Of a stretch of DNA of 35,838 nucleotides, positions 1 through 8,768 are shown piece after piece (the stretch's first letter is position 1; each line of letters opens with the position of its first letter). Location: contig CADAXW010000026.1 in NCBI GenBank assembly GCA_902792005.1, positions 1-35,838 on the forward strand, read 5' to 3'. Origin of the DNA: an uncultured Lachnospiraceae bacterium (GTDB lineage: Bacteria; Bacillota; Clostridia; Lachnospirales; Lachnospiraceae). The notes under the pieces are model-generated. The model was not told the DNA's origin. It made no database searches and worked only from the letters and a program-made list of their open reading frames with translations. A program made the translations under genes and the position numbers.

Positions 1-1
1 C

Positions 2-958
2 TTACTCCTCCCCGTTATTCAGGGAAAGTCCTAATTCCTTCAGCTTGCCAAGCACTTCCTCAAGGGACTTACGACCAAGGTTACGTACCTTCATCATATC
101 CTCAGGAGTCTTGTCACAAAGCTCTTTTACTGTATTGATACCTGCTCTCTTCAGGCAGTTGTAGGAACGAACGGAAAGCTCGAGCTCGTCGATGGACATT
201 GCGATTGCATGATCCTTCTCCTCTTCTTCCTTCTCTACCATAACGTCGATCTGCTGAGCACTCTCAGACAGGTCGATGAACAGGGACAGATGCTCGGAGA
301 GCACCTTTGCAGCCAGGCTGACTGCATCATCCGGTGCAAGTGTTCCATTTGTATAAACATCCAGTGTCAGCTTGTCATAATCAGTGATCTGACCAACACG
401 GGTATTCTCTACAGTCAGGTTCACACGCTCAACCGGTGTGAAAATGGAATCTACAGCGATCGTGTCGATTGCAGAATCCAGTTCCTTATTCTTATCTGCG
501 CTGACATAGCCTCTGCCGTTGCGGATAGTAAGCTCCATATCCAGAGCTGCATCCGGGCCGTTCAGGTTTGCGATCACAAGATCCGGGTTCAGGATCTCGA
601 TATCACTGTCAACCTTGATATCACCGGCTGTAACAACGCAGGTGCCGGAAGCCTCGATATATGCGATCTTCGGCTCTTGGCTGGTGGAATTATTCTTGAT
701 GCAGAGATCCTTGATATTCATAATGATCTCAGTCACATCTTCCTTCACACCCGGAATAGAGCTGAACTCATGCAGCACGCCTTTGATCTTTACAAAGCTT
801 ACTGCAGTACCAGGAAGAGAAGAAAGCATAATTCTTCTAAGAGAGTTACCAAGCGTAGTACCATAACCTCTTTCCAGCGGTTCTACAACAAATCTTCCGT
901 ACTTGTTGTCTTCAGATATTTCTGCGATTTCGATTTTCGGCTTTTCGAATTCAAACAT
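2..958 (-). CDS. rpoA: DNA-directed RNA polymerase subunit alpha
   Basis: The 318-residue protein is full length for bacterial RpoA, the subunit that dimerises to start assembly of the RNA polymerase core. The amino-terminal domain (about residues 1-230) includes the assembly region with the motif [11 protein letters not shown] near residue 40. An acidic linker (EKEEEEKD) leads to a C-terminal domain (about 250-318) with the helix-hairpin-helix region [13 protein letters not shown] and [11 protein letters not shown], which contacts UP elements and activators. It is the last gene visible in the alpha operon. rplQ would be expected next but would lie left of the window. It follows rpsD after 97 nt of spacer that contains two imperfect copies of ACTCCAGTxACT. 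Confidence 0.98.
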   Translation of the reverse strand: MFEFEKPKIEIAEISEDNKYGRFVVEPLERGYGTTLGNSLRRIMLSSLPGTAVSFVKIKGVLHEFSSIPGVKEDVTEIIMNIKDLCIKNNSTSQEPKIAYIEASGTCVVTAGDIKVDSDIEILNPDLVIANLNGPDAALDMELTIRNGRGYVSADKNKELDSAIDTIAVDSIFTPVERVNLTVENTRVGQITDYDKLTLDVYTNGTLAPDDAVSLAAKVLSEHLSLFIDLSESAQQIDVMVEKEEEEKDHAIAMSIDELELSVRSYNCLKRAGINTVKELCDKTPEDMMKVRNLGRKSLEEVLGKLKELGLSLNNGEE

Positions 959-1055
959 GCGATCGATTCCTCCTTCACTCGTCGATTGCCATCACTCCAG
1001 TAACTAATCAATAACTTACTCCAGTGACTCTAATTCAATAACTCCGATTTATGGA

Positions 1056-1649
1056 TTACTTAGAATACAACTCGACGATAAGGGTCTCATTTACAGGTAC
1101 GTCGATCTGCTCGCGAAGCGGCTTAACCAGTACCTTACCGGAAAGAGACTCGGTGCTTGCTTCCATCCAACCAGGAACAGCAACGCCGCCGTTTGCCTCA
1201 ACGATATCCTTGAAACGCTGAAGAGATTTGCTCTTCTCCTTAATCTCGATCACATCACCGATAGAAACCTTGTAGGACGGGATGTTTACAACCTTTCCGT
1301 TTACCAGAACGTGTCTGTGTGTTACGACCTGACGTGCCTCACGACGGGTACGTGCAAATCCCATACGGAAAATGATGTTGTCAAGACGAAGCTCAAGCAG
1401 AGTCATGAGGTTCTCACCTACCAGACCCGGCATACGCTCAGCCTTCTTGTAAAGGTTACGGAAGGGCTTCTCCTGTACGCCATAGATGAACTTTGCCTTC
1501 TGCTTCTCACGAAGCTGCAGACCATACTCACTTACCTTACGGTTAGCGCGAGTAGACTTACGAATGGACTTCTTATTTACACCCAGATATGCCGGCTCCA
1601 GTTCCAGAGAACGACATCTTTTAAGGATTGGTGTTCTGTTAATTGCCAT
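1056..1649 (-). CDS. rpsD: 30S ribosomal protein S4
   Basis: This 197-residue protein matches S4, a primary 16S rRNA binder in the small-subunit body. The amino-terminal part lacks the paired cysteines of zinc-type S4, so it is the C-minus form. The S4 RNA-binding domain covers about residues 88-150, with LELRLDNIIFRMGFARTRR and the motif RHVLVNGKVVNIPSYKV. In other Firmicutes and in E. coli S4 can repress translation of its own operon, which is relevant to the structured leaders upstream at 2458-3006. It lies between rpsK and rpoA as usual. Confidence 0.98.
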   Translation of the reverse strand: MAINRTPILKRCRSLELEPAYLGVNKKSIRKSTRANRKVSEYGLQLREKQKAKFIYGVQEKPFRNLYKKAERMPGLVGENLMTLLELRLDNIIFRMGFARTRREARQVVTHRHVLVNGKVVNIPSYKVSIGDVIEIKEKSKSLQRFKDIVEANGGVAVPGWMEASTESLSGKVLVKPLREQIDVPVNETLIVELYSK

Positions 1650-1669
1650 AACTTTCTATTACCTCCTAA

Positions 1670-2068
1670 TCAGACTCTTCTTCTCTTCGGCGGACGGCAA
1701 CCGTTATGCGGTACCGGTGTTACGTCCTTAATGCTCAGAACCTGAAGTCCGCATGTGTCCAGCGCACGAATCGCTGCCTCACGTCCGGAACCCGGTCCCT
1801 TAACCATTACATCCACTGTCTTCAAACCGTAGGGAGCAGCAGCCTTGCATGCTGTCTCTGCAGCCATCTGTGCAGCATACGGTGTAGACTTCTTGGAACC
1901 TCTGAATCCAAGTCCGCCTGCACTTGCCCATGAAAGAGCATTTCCTTCTGCATCTGTAAGTGTAACGATCGTATTATTGAAAGAAGACTGAATATGAGCC
2001 TGTCCATGTTCAACGATCTTTTTATTACGTTTTTTTGTTACTTTTTTAGTCGTCTTAGCACTTGCCAT
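1670..2068 (-). CDS. rpsK: 30S ribosomal protein S11
   Basis: The 132-residue protein is S11, a platform protein near the mRNA exit region of the 30S subunit. It has a lysine-rich start ([10 protein letters not shown]), the conserved [11 protein letters not shown] segment and the C-terminal [18 protein letters not shown] tail. Length and order (rpsM-rpsK-rpsD) are standard. The spacer to rpsD is 20 nt. Confidence 0.98.
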   Translation of the reverse strand: MASAKTTKKVTKKRNKKIVEHGQAHIQSSFNNTIVTLTDAEGNALSWASAGGLGFRGSKKSTPYAAQMAAETACKAAAPYGLKTVDVMVKGPGSGREAAIRALDTCGLQVLSIKDVTPVPHNGCRPPKRRRV

Positions 2069-2088
2069 GAACGTTATCCTCCGATTAA

Positions 2089-2457
2089 TTACTTCTTCTT
2101 ATTCGCTACCGTCTTCTTCGGTCCCTTACGTGTACGTGCATTGTTCTTTGTGTTCTGTCCACGTACCGGGAGACCCTTCCTGTGACGGATACCGCGATAA
2201 CAACCGATTTCCTGCAGACGCTTGATATTAAGTGCAGTCTCTCTACGAAGATCACCCTCTACTGTGAGCGTCTCATTGATCACATCACTGATCCGACGAA
2301 CTTCATCATCTGTCAGATCACGAACTCTTGTGTCCGGATTTACGTCTGCGCTTGAAAGTACTGATTTTGAAGTAGAAAGACCAATACCGTAAATGTAGGT
2401 CAGTCCGATCTCAATGCGCTTCTCTCTCGGTAAATCCACACCTGAAATACGAGCCAT
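2089..2457 (-). CDS. rpsM: 30S ribosomal protein S13
   Basis: This 122-residue S13 lies in the head of the 30S subunit and contacts 5S/23S bridges and the P-site tRNA. The start [19 protein letters not shown] and the C-terminal [11 protein letters not shown] and ARTRKGPKK segments are diagnostic. The ATG follows a strong GGAGGT ribosome binding site (2465-2470). That site can pair with an upstream ACCTCC stretch in the same transcript (see the leader at 2528-2658). Unlike the usual tight rpmJ-rpsM linkage, 266 nt separate the two genes here. Confidence 0.98.
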   Translation of the reverse strand: MARISGVDLPREKRIEIGLTYIYGIGLSTSKSVLSSADVNPDTRVRDLTDDEVRRISDVINETLTVEGDLRRETALNIKRLQEIGCYRGIRHRKGLPVRGQNTKNNARTRKGPKKTVANKKK

Positions 2458-2658
2458 TTTTTTTACCTCCGATATTATAAATATAAACTTCTCGGCACAT
2501 CACCCGGATAACTCCTGTATGGACGCAGGAGGTGAAATGGTATATCCATGAATGTACGCATCCACATGTAGCATCACGAGGTATGACGAAACTCGTGTGC
2601 CCGTCGCACAACTCACCTGTATCTATGAACGCTCTGATACGCTCATGTGGAGCCATGC
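2458..2658 (-). promoter_or_regulatory. Structured leader of rpsM with possible anti-Shine-Dalgarno pairing
   Basis: The rpmJ-rpsM gap holds no convincing gene but several inverted repeats when read on the transcribed (minus) strand. An outer helix pairs 2641-2658 with 2558-2572, built on CCACATG/CATGTGG plus flanking GC and GCAT/ATGC pairs. Inside it are CACGAG/CTCGTG and TGTGC/GCACA hairpins. Just downstream, 2528-2537 (TTTCACCTCC on the transcript) can pair 9 of 10 positions with the rpsM ribosome binding site at 2461-2470. This layout resembles ribosomal protein autoregulatory leaders. No known family is recognised, so the regulatory role is inference. Confidence 0.45.
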
Positions 2659-2723
2659 TCTGTTTTTTCAGCCGCACGCCATCTTAACTGCCGGTTCGAA
2701 CGCCGGAGTCCATAAGCAGGTAA

Positions 2724-2837
2724 TTAACCCTGGCGCTGCTTATGCTTGGGATTTTCGCAGATGATCAGAATTCTGCCTTTTCTTTTAATGACTTTGCACT
2801 TATCGCAAATCGGTTTTACTGATGCACGAACCTTCAT
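2724..2837 (-). CDS. rpmJ: 50S ribosomal protein L36
   Basis: This 37-codon gene encodes [20 protein letters not shown] followed by [17 protein letters not shown]. It is the zinc-type L36 with C11, C14, C27 and H32 as ligands. The ATG at 2837 follows a ribosome binding site (AAAGGAG) about 8 nt upstream. It is the first gene after the internal promoter at 2978-3006, so rpmJ-rpsM-rpsK-rpsD-rpoA can be transcribed independently of the upstream spc genes. Confidence 0.96.
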   Translation of the reverse strand: MKVRASVKPICDKCKVIKRKGRILIICENPKHKQRQG

Positions 2838-2925
2838 TAAAATGCGCTCCTTTCTGCTTTTCTCCTTTGTTACTTCAGACATTTATGGCCGATTTTGCAT
2901 TGGGTTAGGCGCAAAACGACCTTAA

Positions 2926-2958
2926 TCGACAGATGGACATAGTACGCCCATCTGTCGA
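2926..2958 (-). promoter_or_regulatory. Perfect 11-bp inverted repeat in the rpmJ 5' UTR
   Basis: TCGACAGATGG (2926-2936) is exactly complementary to CCATCTGTCGA (2948-2958), with an 11-nt loop. It begins about 20 nt downstream of the -10 box of the internal promoter, so it would form a stable hairpin near the 5' end of the transcript or serve as a DNA operator. No T-tract follows on the transcribed strand, so it is not a normal terminator. Confidence 0.6.
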
Positions 2959-2977
2959 AAAGTCTCTGCAATCCGCT

Positions 2978-3006
2978 ATTCTATCATTTTCGTAAATAAA
3001 TTTCAA
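2978..3006 (-). promoter_or_regulatory. Sigma-A promoter for rpmJ-rpsM-rpsK-rpsD-rpoA
   Basis: On the minus strand TTGAAA (3001-3006) is separated by 17 nt from TAGAAT (2978-2983), a near-consensus housekeeping promoter in an AT-rich stretch. The expected start is near 2970, giving a 5' UTR of about 130 nt before rpmJ. It lies directly after the repeat-rich segment behind infA. Confidence 0.75.
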
Positions 3007-3039
3007 GCAGATTTTAAATTTTTTTGCGGTGCTGCCTCG

Positions 3040-3163
3040 GGATACTCCGTATCCCTCGGGATCGCGCTGGCGCGCTATGCGGCTTCGTGCATTACGGCGC
3101 CTCTGTGAGCAAGCTCACTCGGTGCCTTATGCGCTCATCCACGCACCGCTTGTAGTTACGCGT
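3040..3163. repeat. Intergenic palindromic repeat element, copy A (after infA)
   Basis: Directly behind the infA stop codon lies a GC-rich palindromic segment. It includes GTGAGC-AA-GCTCAC (plus strand 3105-3118), enclosed by GGCGCC/GGTGCC, and GGGATAC-TCC-GTATCCC (3040-3056). On the minus strand the blocks ACTACAAGCGGTGC, GAGCTTGCTCACAGAGGC and GCATAGCGCGCCAGCGC recur in the same order in copy B behind rpsJ (14440-14586). The shared block order indicates a dispersed repeat family. Its function is unknown; RNA processing or transcript ending are possibilities. Confidence 0.6.
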
Positions 3164-3382
3164 CTATTTAGCTCTCCATGTGATCCGGCCTTTGGACAGA
3201 TCATACGGGGAAAGAACCACGGTAACCTTGTCACCGGGCAGGATCTTGATGTAGTTCATACGAAGCTTTCCGCTGATGTGTGCCAGGATCTGATGACCGT
3301 TCTCCAGCTCAACATTGAACATGGCATTCGGCAGCTTCTCAAGCACTACGCCTTCGCATTCGATCTCGTCTGATTTTGACAT
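3164..3382 (-). CDS. infA: Translation initiation factor IF-1
   Basis: The 72-residue protein is IF-1, an OB-fold factor that binds the 30S A site during initiation. It begins [20 protein letters not shown] and contains [21 protein letters not shown] and the terminal [10 protein letters not shown]. Its length is exactly typical. It lies 23 nt behind adk. The gene for methionine aminopeptidase (map), often found between adk and infA in Firmicutes, is absent here. Confidence 0.98.
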   Translation of the reverse strand: MSKSDEIECEGVVLEKLPNAMFNVELENGHQILAHISGKLRMNYIKILPGDKVTVVLSPYDLSKGRITWRAK

Positions 3383-3405
3383 TCTAAACTCCCTTCCGGC
3401 AGTTC

Positions 3406-4050
3406 CTACTGCTCAAGAACAGAAACGATAGCATTGAATACGTCCTTCATATCCACTGTACCGTCGATGTTACGAACTACGCCTGCCTTCTCATAGTAAT
3501 CGATGAGCGGCTGTGTCTGCTCATGATATACGGAGAGACGGTTCAGTACCGTTTCCGGCTTATCATCGTCACGAAGGATCAGCTTCTCGCCGCAGGTGTC
3601 GCAGACACCCTCAACCTTCGGTGCGTTATACTTGATGTGATAGGTAGCTCCGCATCCCACACATGCACGACGTCCGGACATACGATTTACGATGTTCTCA
3701 TCCGGTACATCTACATTGATCGCATAATCTACCTTCTCACCGTTCTTTGCAAGCGCTGCATCAAGTGCTTCAGCCTGCGGAATGGTGCGCGGGAAACCGT
3801 CGAGAACGTATCCGTTCTTGCAGTCATCCTCTGCAAAGCGATCCATGATCAGATCGACAACCAGTTCGTCCGGAACCAGTGCTCCCTTGTCCATGTACTC
3901 CTTCGCCTTCTTACCGAGTTCAGTACCGTTCTTAATGTTTGCACGGAAGATATCACCAGTGGAAATGTGCGGGATATCGTATTTTGCTGCGATCATTTTT
4001 GCCTGTGTACCCTTGCCGGCACCAGGTGCTCCTAACATGATAATCTTCAT
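3406..4050 (-). CDS. adk: Adenylate kinase (zinc type)
   Basis: Adenylate kinase interconverts ATP + AMP and 2 ADP. The 214-residue protein starts [20 protein letters not shown], with the P-loop GAPGAGKGT at residues 7-15, and has the AMP-site motifs [10 protein letters not shown] and [10 protein letters not shown]. The LID domain carries four cysteines, CVGCG near 130 and CDTCG near 150. This is the structural zinc site common in Gram-positive enzymes and absent from the E. coli type. It lies between secY and infA, as is normal for Firmicutes. Confidence 0.98.
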   Translation of the reverse strand: MKIIMLGAPGAGKGTQAKMIAAKYDIPHISTGDIFRANIKNGTELGKKAKEYMDKGALVPDELVVDLIMDRFAEDDCKNGYVLDGFPRTIPQAEALDAALAKNGEKVDYAINVDVPDENIVNRMSGRRACVGCGATYHIKYNAPKVEGVCDTCGEKLILRDDDKPETVLNRLSVYHEQTQPLIDYYEKAGVVRNIDGTVDMKDVFNAIVSVLEQ

Positions 4051-4093
4051 GGTTTCGGCCTCCCTTTCTAATTAACTTTTTTAAATGTAACGC

Positions 4094-5413
4094 TTACGCA
4101 TTCAGGAATCCGGAGTAATTCCGAACTACCATCTTGGACTCGATCTGCTTGATCGTCTCAATGATAACACCAACGATAATGATCAGGGATGTACCACCGA
4201 AGGATACATTTGCACCGAATCTTCCGTTGAAGAAGATCGGGATCAGTGCTACCAGCATCAGGCCGAAGGCACCGATGATGACGATATAGTTCAGGATCGC
4301 ATTCAGATAATCCTGTGTCGGCTTACCCGGACGAATACCGGGGATGAAACCGCCGCCCTTCTTCAGATTCTGCGAGATCTCCATCGGGTTGAAGGAAATC
4401 GATGTGTAGAAATATGCGAAGAAGATAACCAGCAGGATATAAATTCCAAGACCGATGTATGCCCACGGATATCCGGACTTGAACCAGTAGTTGGAGTTCA
4501 GTCCTTCGAGGATGCGGTTTCCTACTGTACTCTCAACCTTGATATTGAACAGGCTGGTGATAACAGACGGGATCGACATCAAAGTGGATGCGAAGATGAT
4601 GGGCATAACGTTACCGGTATTAACCTTTAACGGAATGTGTGAAGATCTTCCGCCGGTCATACGATTCCGGCCGGCAGTCTTCTGCGCGTAGGTTACCGGG
4701 ATGCGGCGCTCTGAATCATTCAGGATGACAGTGAGGATGGTAGTGATCAGGATGACACCTACGATGATGATGATCGCAAATGACATATGTACTACGTCCT
4801 TGCCGCTTACAAACATCTCCCAGAGACTCTTCATATCACTGGGGATACGCGAAACGATGTTGATAAGAAGGATAATGGAGATACCATTTCCTACGCCTCT
4901 CTCTGTGACACGCTCGCCAAGCCACATAACCAGTGCACTACCGACGGTCAGAGTGAGAACAACTACGATAACATTGAAGGCATTGTATTCCTTCAGAAGT
5001 CCGGAACGACCAAAACCAATGGTCAGACCAAGGCTTTCCACAACTGCAAGAGCTACAGAAACCACACGTGTGATCGCTGTGATCTTCTTACGCCCCTCAT
5101 CTCCATCCTTCTGCATCTCTTCCAGAGCCGGAATGGCAATGGTAAGGAGCTGCATGATAATGGATGATGTGATGTACGGTGTAACTGACAGGGCAAAGAT
5201 CGACATACGAGTGATCGAACCACCGGTCAGGGTGTTCAGGATCTCGGATGCGGTTTCCCCCAAGCCACCGCTCACCAGATCCAGCTTGGTTGTATCGATT
5301 CCCGGAGCGGGGATCAGAGAACCAAGCCGAACCACGATAAGAACGAAGAAAGTGAAGATCAGTCCGTTACGGATTTCCTTAACCTTCAATGCGTCTTTCA
5401 AGGTTTTAAACAT
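4094..5413 (-). CDS. secY: Protein translocase subunit SecY
   Basis: This 439-residue integral membrane protein is the channel subunit of the SecYEG translocase. It starts MFKTLKDALKVKEIRNGLIF and has about ten hydrophobic segments, a plug-region segment (GGSITRMSIFALSVTPYI), and the conserved cytosolic loops NDSERRIPVTYAQK and LKKGGGFIPGIRPGKPTQDY that contact SecA and the ribosome. It follows rplO with a 2-nt gap, which suggests translational coupling. Confidence 0.98.
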   Translation of the reverse strand: MFKTLKDALKVKEIRNGLIFTFFVLIVVRLGSLIPAPGIDTTKLDLVSGGLGETASEILNTLTGGSITRMSIFALSVTPYITSSIIMQLLTIAIPALEEMQKDGDEGRKKITAITRVVSVALAVVESLGLTIGFGRSGLLKEYNAFNVIVVVLTLTVGSALVMWLGERVTERGVGNGISIILLINIVSRIPSDMKSLWEMFVSGKDVVHMSFAIIIIVGVILITTILTVILNDSERRIPVTYAQKTAGRNRMTGGRSSHIPLKVNTGNVMPIIFASTLMSIPSVITSLFNIKVESTVGNRILEGLNSNYWFKSGYPWAYIGLGIYILLVIFFAYFYTSISFNPMEISQNLKKGGGFIPGIRPGKPTQDYLNAILNYIVIIGAFGLMLVALIPIFFNGRFGANVSFGGTSLIIIVGVIIETIKQIESKMVVRNYSGFLNA

Positions 5414-5415
5414 TT

Positions 5416-5853
5416 TTACACCTCTACTTTTCCGCCAAGAGCTTCAATCTTCTGGATAGCTGATGCACTTGCAGCGCTAACCTTAACTGTGAGCTTCTTT
5501 GTTAACTCTCCATTTCCTAAAATCTTAACTCCGTCACGCGGATTCTTTACGATGCCTGCCTCAACAAGTGCCTCGATGGTAACCTCAGCACCGTCCTCAA
5601 AACGATTCAGAACATCTACATTAAGTGCAACGATCTCCTTGTGGTTTCTGCACTTGAAACCTCTCTTGGGGAGACGTCTGTAAAGAGGCATCTGACCACC
5701 CTCGAAGCCCGGTCTCGGTGCTCCGGAACGTGCCTTCTGTCCTTTATGTCCTTTACCTGCTGTCTTTCCATTTCCGGAACCATGACCGCGGCCACGGCGG
5801 AAATCGTCACGGCTGACTGCGCCTGCTGCAGGTGCAAGTGTTGATAAATCCAT
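5416..5853 (-). CDS. rplO: 50S ribosomal protein L15
   Basis: This is a 145-residue L15, a late-assembling 23S rRNA binder. The glycine- and arginine-rich amino-terminal tail ([20 protein letters not shown]) and [18 protein letters not shown] are diagnostic. The C-terminal half is the L15/L27A globular fold. It lies 18 nt after rpmD and almost touches secY, the usual L30-L15-SecY order. Confidence 0.98.
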   Translation of the reverse strand: MDLSTLAPAAGAVSRDDFRRGRGHGSGNGKTAGKGHKGQKARSGAPRPGFEGGQMPLYRRLPKRGFKCRNHKEIVALNVDVLNRFEDGAEVTIEALVEAGIVKNPRDGVKILGNGELTKKLTVKVSAASASAIQKIEALGGKVEV

Positions 5854-5871
5854 GATGAGTCCTCCTTTAAA

Positions 5872-6054
5872 CTATGCTTCCTCAACCTTCAGCAGATAGC
5901 TTACCTGCTGGATCATACCCTTGGTTGCTGCGTTGTTCGGAAGCATTTTTGTCTTGTTGAGCTTGGTCAGGCCAAGTGCCTCAACGGTCTTTCTATGCTT
6001 CGGGATTGCACCGATCGGTGACTTAACCAATGTTACTTTTAACATATCTGACAT
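5872..6054 (-). CDS. rpmD: 50S ribosomal protein L30
   Basis: A 60-residue L30 with the conserved sequence LVKSPIGAIPKHRKTVEALG followed by LTKLNKTKMLPNNAATKGMI. Length is normal for bacterial L30. The position between rpsE and rplO confirms it. The gap to rpsE is 12 nt. Confidence 0.97.
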   Translation of the reverse strand: MSDMLKVTLVKSPIGAIPKHRKTVEALGLTKLNKTKMLPNNAATKGMIQQVSYLLKVEEA

Positions 6055-6066
6055 TTTTCATCCCTC

Positions 6067-6570
6067 CTAGTTGCGAATCTCATCCACAGTCTTACCGCGA
6101 AGTTTTGCGATTTCAGCCGGATCCTGGATTGCCTTCAGACCATTCAGAGTAGCCAGAACAACGTTCTGCTTGTTGTTTGATCCAAGAGACTTTGTACGGA
6201 TATTGCGATATCCTGCCAGATCCAGTACGGAACGAGCCGGACCACCGGCGATGATACCGGTACCTTCCGGAGCAGACTTCATAAGTACGGTTGCGCTTCC
6301 GAAGGTTCCTGTATATCCGTAAGGGATACTTCCTGCTTCATTGATCGGAACCTCTACAAGGTTCTTGATCGCATCTTCCTTTGCCTTCCGGATAGCCTCC
6401 GGAATCTCGGCAGCCTTTCCAACGCCGGCTCCAACATGGCCGTTCCGGTCTCCGACTACGATAAGTGCAGCAAAGCGCATGTTGCGTCCGCCTTTTACAA
6501 CCTTCGTAACTCGCTTGATCGCTACTACGTTATCGGATAATTCTAACTGACTTGCGTCGATCTTCTTCAT
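6067..6570 (-). CDS. rpsE: 30S ribosomal protein S5
   Basis: The 167-residue S5 has an amino-terminal double-stranded RNA-binding fold ([19 protein letters not shown], then [20 protein letters not shown]) and a C-terminal domain ([31 protein letters not shown]). S5 affects translational fidelity and the mRNA entry channel. The GGRNMRF loop is the region where spectinomycin resistance mutations arise in other species. The wild-type-like sequence is kept here. Confidence 0.98.
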   Translation of the reverse strand: MKKIDASQLELSDNVVAIKRVTKVVKGGRNMRFAALIVVGDRNGHVGAGVGKAAEIPEAIRKAKEDAIKNLVEVPINEAGSIPYGYTGTFGSATVLMKSAPEGTGIIAGGPARSVLDLAGYRNIRTKSLGSNNKQNVVLATLNGLKAIQDPAEIAKLRGKTVDEIRN

Positions 6571-6588
6571 TACGTTCGTTCCTCCTTA

Positions 6589-6957
6589 TTAGAATTCCAG
6601 ACCGGCTTCTCTTGCAGCGTCTGCCAAAGCCTTGATCTTACCCTGATAGATGAAGCCGCCACGGTCAAAGACTACTGTCTTGATACCTGCTGCGATCGCA
6701 CGCTCTGCGATCACCTTGCCAACATAAGCTGCTGCATCTACGTTATTTGTCTTCTCCAGTTCGGACTTTACAGCCTTCTCAAGTGTAGAAGCTGCTACAA
6801 GGGTCTTTCCTTCGGAGTCATCGATTACCTGTGCGTACATATGATTATTGCTTCTGAATACTGCCAGTCTCGGACGCTCAGCGGTACCACTGAACCGGTT
6901 GCGAATCTTCAGATGCTTCTTTGCACGAACTTCACTTCTGGATTCTTTATTTATCAT
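6589..6957 (-). CDS. rplR: 50S ribosomal protein L18
   Basis: A 122-residue L18, the 5S rRNA-binding protein of the central protuberance. It has a basic amino terminus ([20 protein letters not shown]), [17 protein letters not shown], and the C-terminal [20 protein letters not shown] motif. It lies between rplF and rpsE, as expected. Confidence 0.98.
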   Translation of the reverse strand: MINKESRSEVRAKKHLKIRNRFSGTAERPRLAVFRSNNHMYAQVIDDSEGKTLVAASTLEKAVKSELEKTNNVDAAAYVGKVIAERAIAAGIKTVVFDRGGFIYQGKIKALADAAREAGLEF

Positions 6958-6974
6958 CTCTTATTCACACTCCT

Positions 6975-7514
6975 TTATTTCTTACCGGTCTTACCAACCT
7001 TGCGGCGGATTACCTCGTAATCATACTTGATACCCTTGCCCTTGTACGGTTCCGGAGCTCTCTTCTCGCGGATCTCCGCTGCATACTGTCCAACCTTTTC
7101 CTTATCGATACCGCTGACAATGATCTTGTTGTCCTGTACCTCTGTGGAAAGGCCTTCCGGATCCTCCATCTCTACCGGATGAGAGTAACCCAGGTTCAGT
7201 ACCAGTTTCTTACCCTGCTTCGATGCTCTGTAACCTACACCGTTTACTTCCAGGGTCTTCTTGTAGCCTTCGGTTACACCGATGACCATATTGTGAATAA
7301 GTGTTCTTGTGAGACCGTGCAGGGCCCGGTTTCTCTTCAGGTCGTTCGGTCTCTTTACCGTCAGGACACCGTCTTCGATGGTAAGCTCCATCTCCGGTGC
7401 AAGCTGTCTTGCAAGCTCTCCCTTCGGTCCTTTTACCGTCACCTTATTATTTTCTGCTATATCAACAGTAACACCTGCGGGTATAGCGATAGGCATTTTT
7501 CCGATACGTGACAT
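6975..7514 (-). CDS. rplF: 50S ribosomal protein L6
   Basis: The 179-residue L6 starts [19 protein letters not shown] and carries two repeats of the L6 fold. The C-terminal signature [19 protein letters not shown] is present, followed by the VGKTGKK tail. It binds helix 97 of 23S rRNA near the factor-binding site. It sits 68 nt after rpsH. Confidence 0.98.
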   Translation of the reverse strand: MSRIGKMPIAIPAGVTVDIAENNKVTVKGPKGELARQLAPEMELTIEDGVLTVKRPNDLKRNRALHGLTRTLIHNMVIGVTEGYKKTLEVNGVGYRASKQGKKLVLNLGYSHPVEMEDPEGLSTEVQDNKIIVSGIDKEKVGQYAAEIREKRAPEPYKGKGIKYDYEVIRRKVGKTGKK

Positions 7515-7582
7515 TTGCCTTTACCTCCATATAAATCGATATATTCTTGTCGATAACTATTCTTTGTTCCTGCCAGACGTTC

Positions 7583-7984
7583 TTACCAAACGAATGCCAG
7601 AACCTCGCCGCCGACATTCAGCTTGCGAGCTTCCTTGTCGGTGATCACACCCTTGTTTGTGGAAATGATGGCTGTACCATAACCGCCAAGTACTCTGGGC
7701 AGGTTCTCTGTATCTGCATAGATACGAAGACCCGGCTTGGAAATACGGCGAAGTCCGGAAAGAACCTTCTCGTTCTTATCCTTACCATACTTCAGAGTGA
7801 TGCGGATCACATCAAACTTACCATCATTTACGATTTCTACTGACTTAACATATCCCTCAGAAAGAAGGATGTCAGCGATTGCCCGCTTCATCTTGGAAGC
7901 CGGTATATCAACGGTGTCATGCTTTGCAACATTTGCATTGCGGATTCTTGTGAGCATATCTGCAATAGGATCGCTAATTGCCAT
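7583..7984 (-). CDS. rpsH: 30S ribosomal protein S8
   Basis: A 133-residue S8, a primary 16S rRNA binder. In E. coli it represses spc operon translation. The start [20 protein letters not shown] and the C-terminal [20 protein letters not shown] are diagnostic. It follows rpsN by 21 nt. Confidence 0.98.
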   Translation of the reverse strand: MAISDPIADMLTRIRNANVAKHDTVDIPASKMKRAIADILLSEGYVKSVEIVNDGKFDVIRITLKYGKDKNEKVLSGLRRISKPGLRIYADTENLPRVLGGYGTAIISTNKGVITDKEARKLNVGGEVLAFVW

Positions 7985-8005
7985 TGTCTTGTCCTCCTTT
8001 CAATC

Positions 8006-8191
8006 TTACCAGCTGGATTTCTTTACGCCCGGGATCTCGCCCTTGTATGCTAACTCACGGAAGCAGATTCTGCAGATTCCGTACTTTCTGAGATAAGCAT
8101 GCGGACGACCGCAGATCTTGCAACGTGTATACTCTCTGGTGGAGAACTTCTGCTTTCTCTGCTGCTTTACTTTCATTGCAGTCTTTGCCAT
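8006..8191 (-). CDS. rpsN: 30S ribosomal protein S14, zinc type (S14Z)
   Basis: This is the short 61-residue form of S14. C24 and C27 (CKICG) and C40 and C43 (CRICF) form a complete zinc ribbon, typical of Firmicutes and unlike the longer zinc-free S14 that appears under zinc limitation. The sequence ends in [11 protein letters not shown]. It lies between rplE and rpsH as usual. Confidence 0.98.
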   Translation of the reverse strand: MAKTAMKVKQQRKQKFSTREYTRCKICGRPHAYLRKYGICRICFRELAYKGEIPGVKKSSW

Positions 8192-8203
8192 GATACTTCC
8201 TCC

Positions 8204-8743
8204 TTACTTTCTAAACGGCATACCGAACAGTCTCAGTAACTCTCTTGCTTCCTCATCGCTCTTGGCAGTTGTTACGAAGATAACATCCATACCACGAACC
8301 TTGTCAACCTTATCGTACTCGATCTCCGGGAAGATGATCTGCTCCTTGATACCAAGAGCGTAGTTTCCTCTTCCATCGAAGGAATCAGCACTTACACCAC
8401 GGAAGTCGCGCACGCGCGGCAGTGCCAGGTTGATCAGACGATCTGCGAATTCATACATCCGCTCGCCACGAAGAGTTACCTTACATCCGATGGGCATGCC
8501 CTCACGGAGTTTGAAGTTAGCAACAGACTTCTTAGCCTTTGTGATAACCGGCTTCTGACCGGAAATCTCTGTCATATCCTTAACAGCGGACTCAAGAATC
8601 TTAGCATTTTCACGAGCCTCACCAACACCCATGTTGATGACGATCTTCTCCAGCTTCGGAACCTGCATAACGTTCTTGTATCCGAACTTCTTGATCATAG
8701 CAACTTTGATATCGCTTTCATATGTATCTCTTAATCTACTCAA
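8204..8743 (-). CDS. rplE: 50S ribosomal protein L5
   Basis: The 179-residue L5 binds 5S rRNA and P-site tRNA in the central protuberance. The regions [16 protein letters not shown] and [20 protein letters not shown], plus the C-terminal [20 protein letters not shown], are conserved. It is preceded by rplX with a 25-nt gap. Confidence 0.98.
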   Translation of the reverse strand: MSRLRDTYESDIKVAMIKKFGYKNVMQVPKLEKIVINMGVGEARENAKILESAVKDMTEISGQKPVITKAKKSVANFKLREGMPIGCKVTLRGERMYEFADRLINLALPRVRDFRGVSADSFDGRGNYALGIKEQIIFPEIEYDKVDKVRGMDVIFVTTAKSDEEARELLRLFGMPFRK

Positions 8744-8768
8744 CGTCGTCTAAGCCTCCTTCCTCGGA

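Noticed and set aside
2472..2477. TATAAT just before rpsM
   Set aside because: No -35 box at the right distance, and a start from it would cut off the ribosome binding site.
2527..2575. A perfect AGGAGGTGA with a nearby ATG on the plus strand
   Set aside because: The frame stops after seven codons. The stretch is more meaningful as the complement of a possible anti-Shine-Dalgarno sequence.
2411..2677. An 88-codon open frame on the minus strand in the rpmJ-rpsM gap
   Set aside because: It overlaps rpsM in another frame, has no recognisable motif and no convincing ribosome binding site; the region is better explained as a structured leader.
2690..2715. A tRNA TΨC-like sequence (GGTTCGAAC) behind rpmJ
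   Set aside because: No acceptor, D or anticodon arm can be folded around it; the stem is a self-complementary CCGG pair only.
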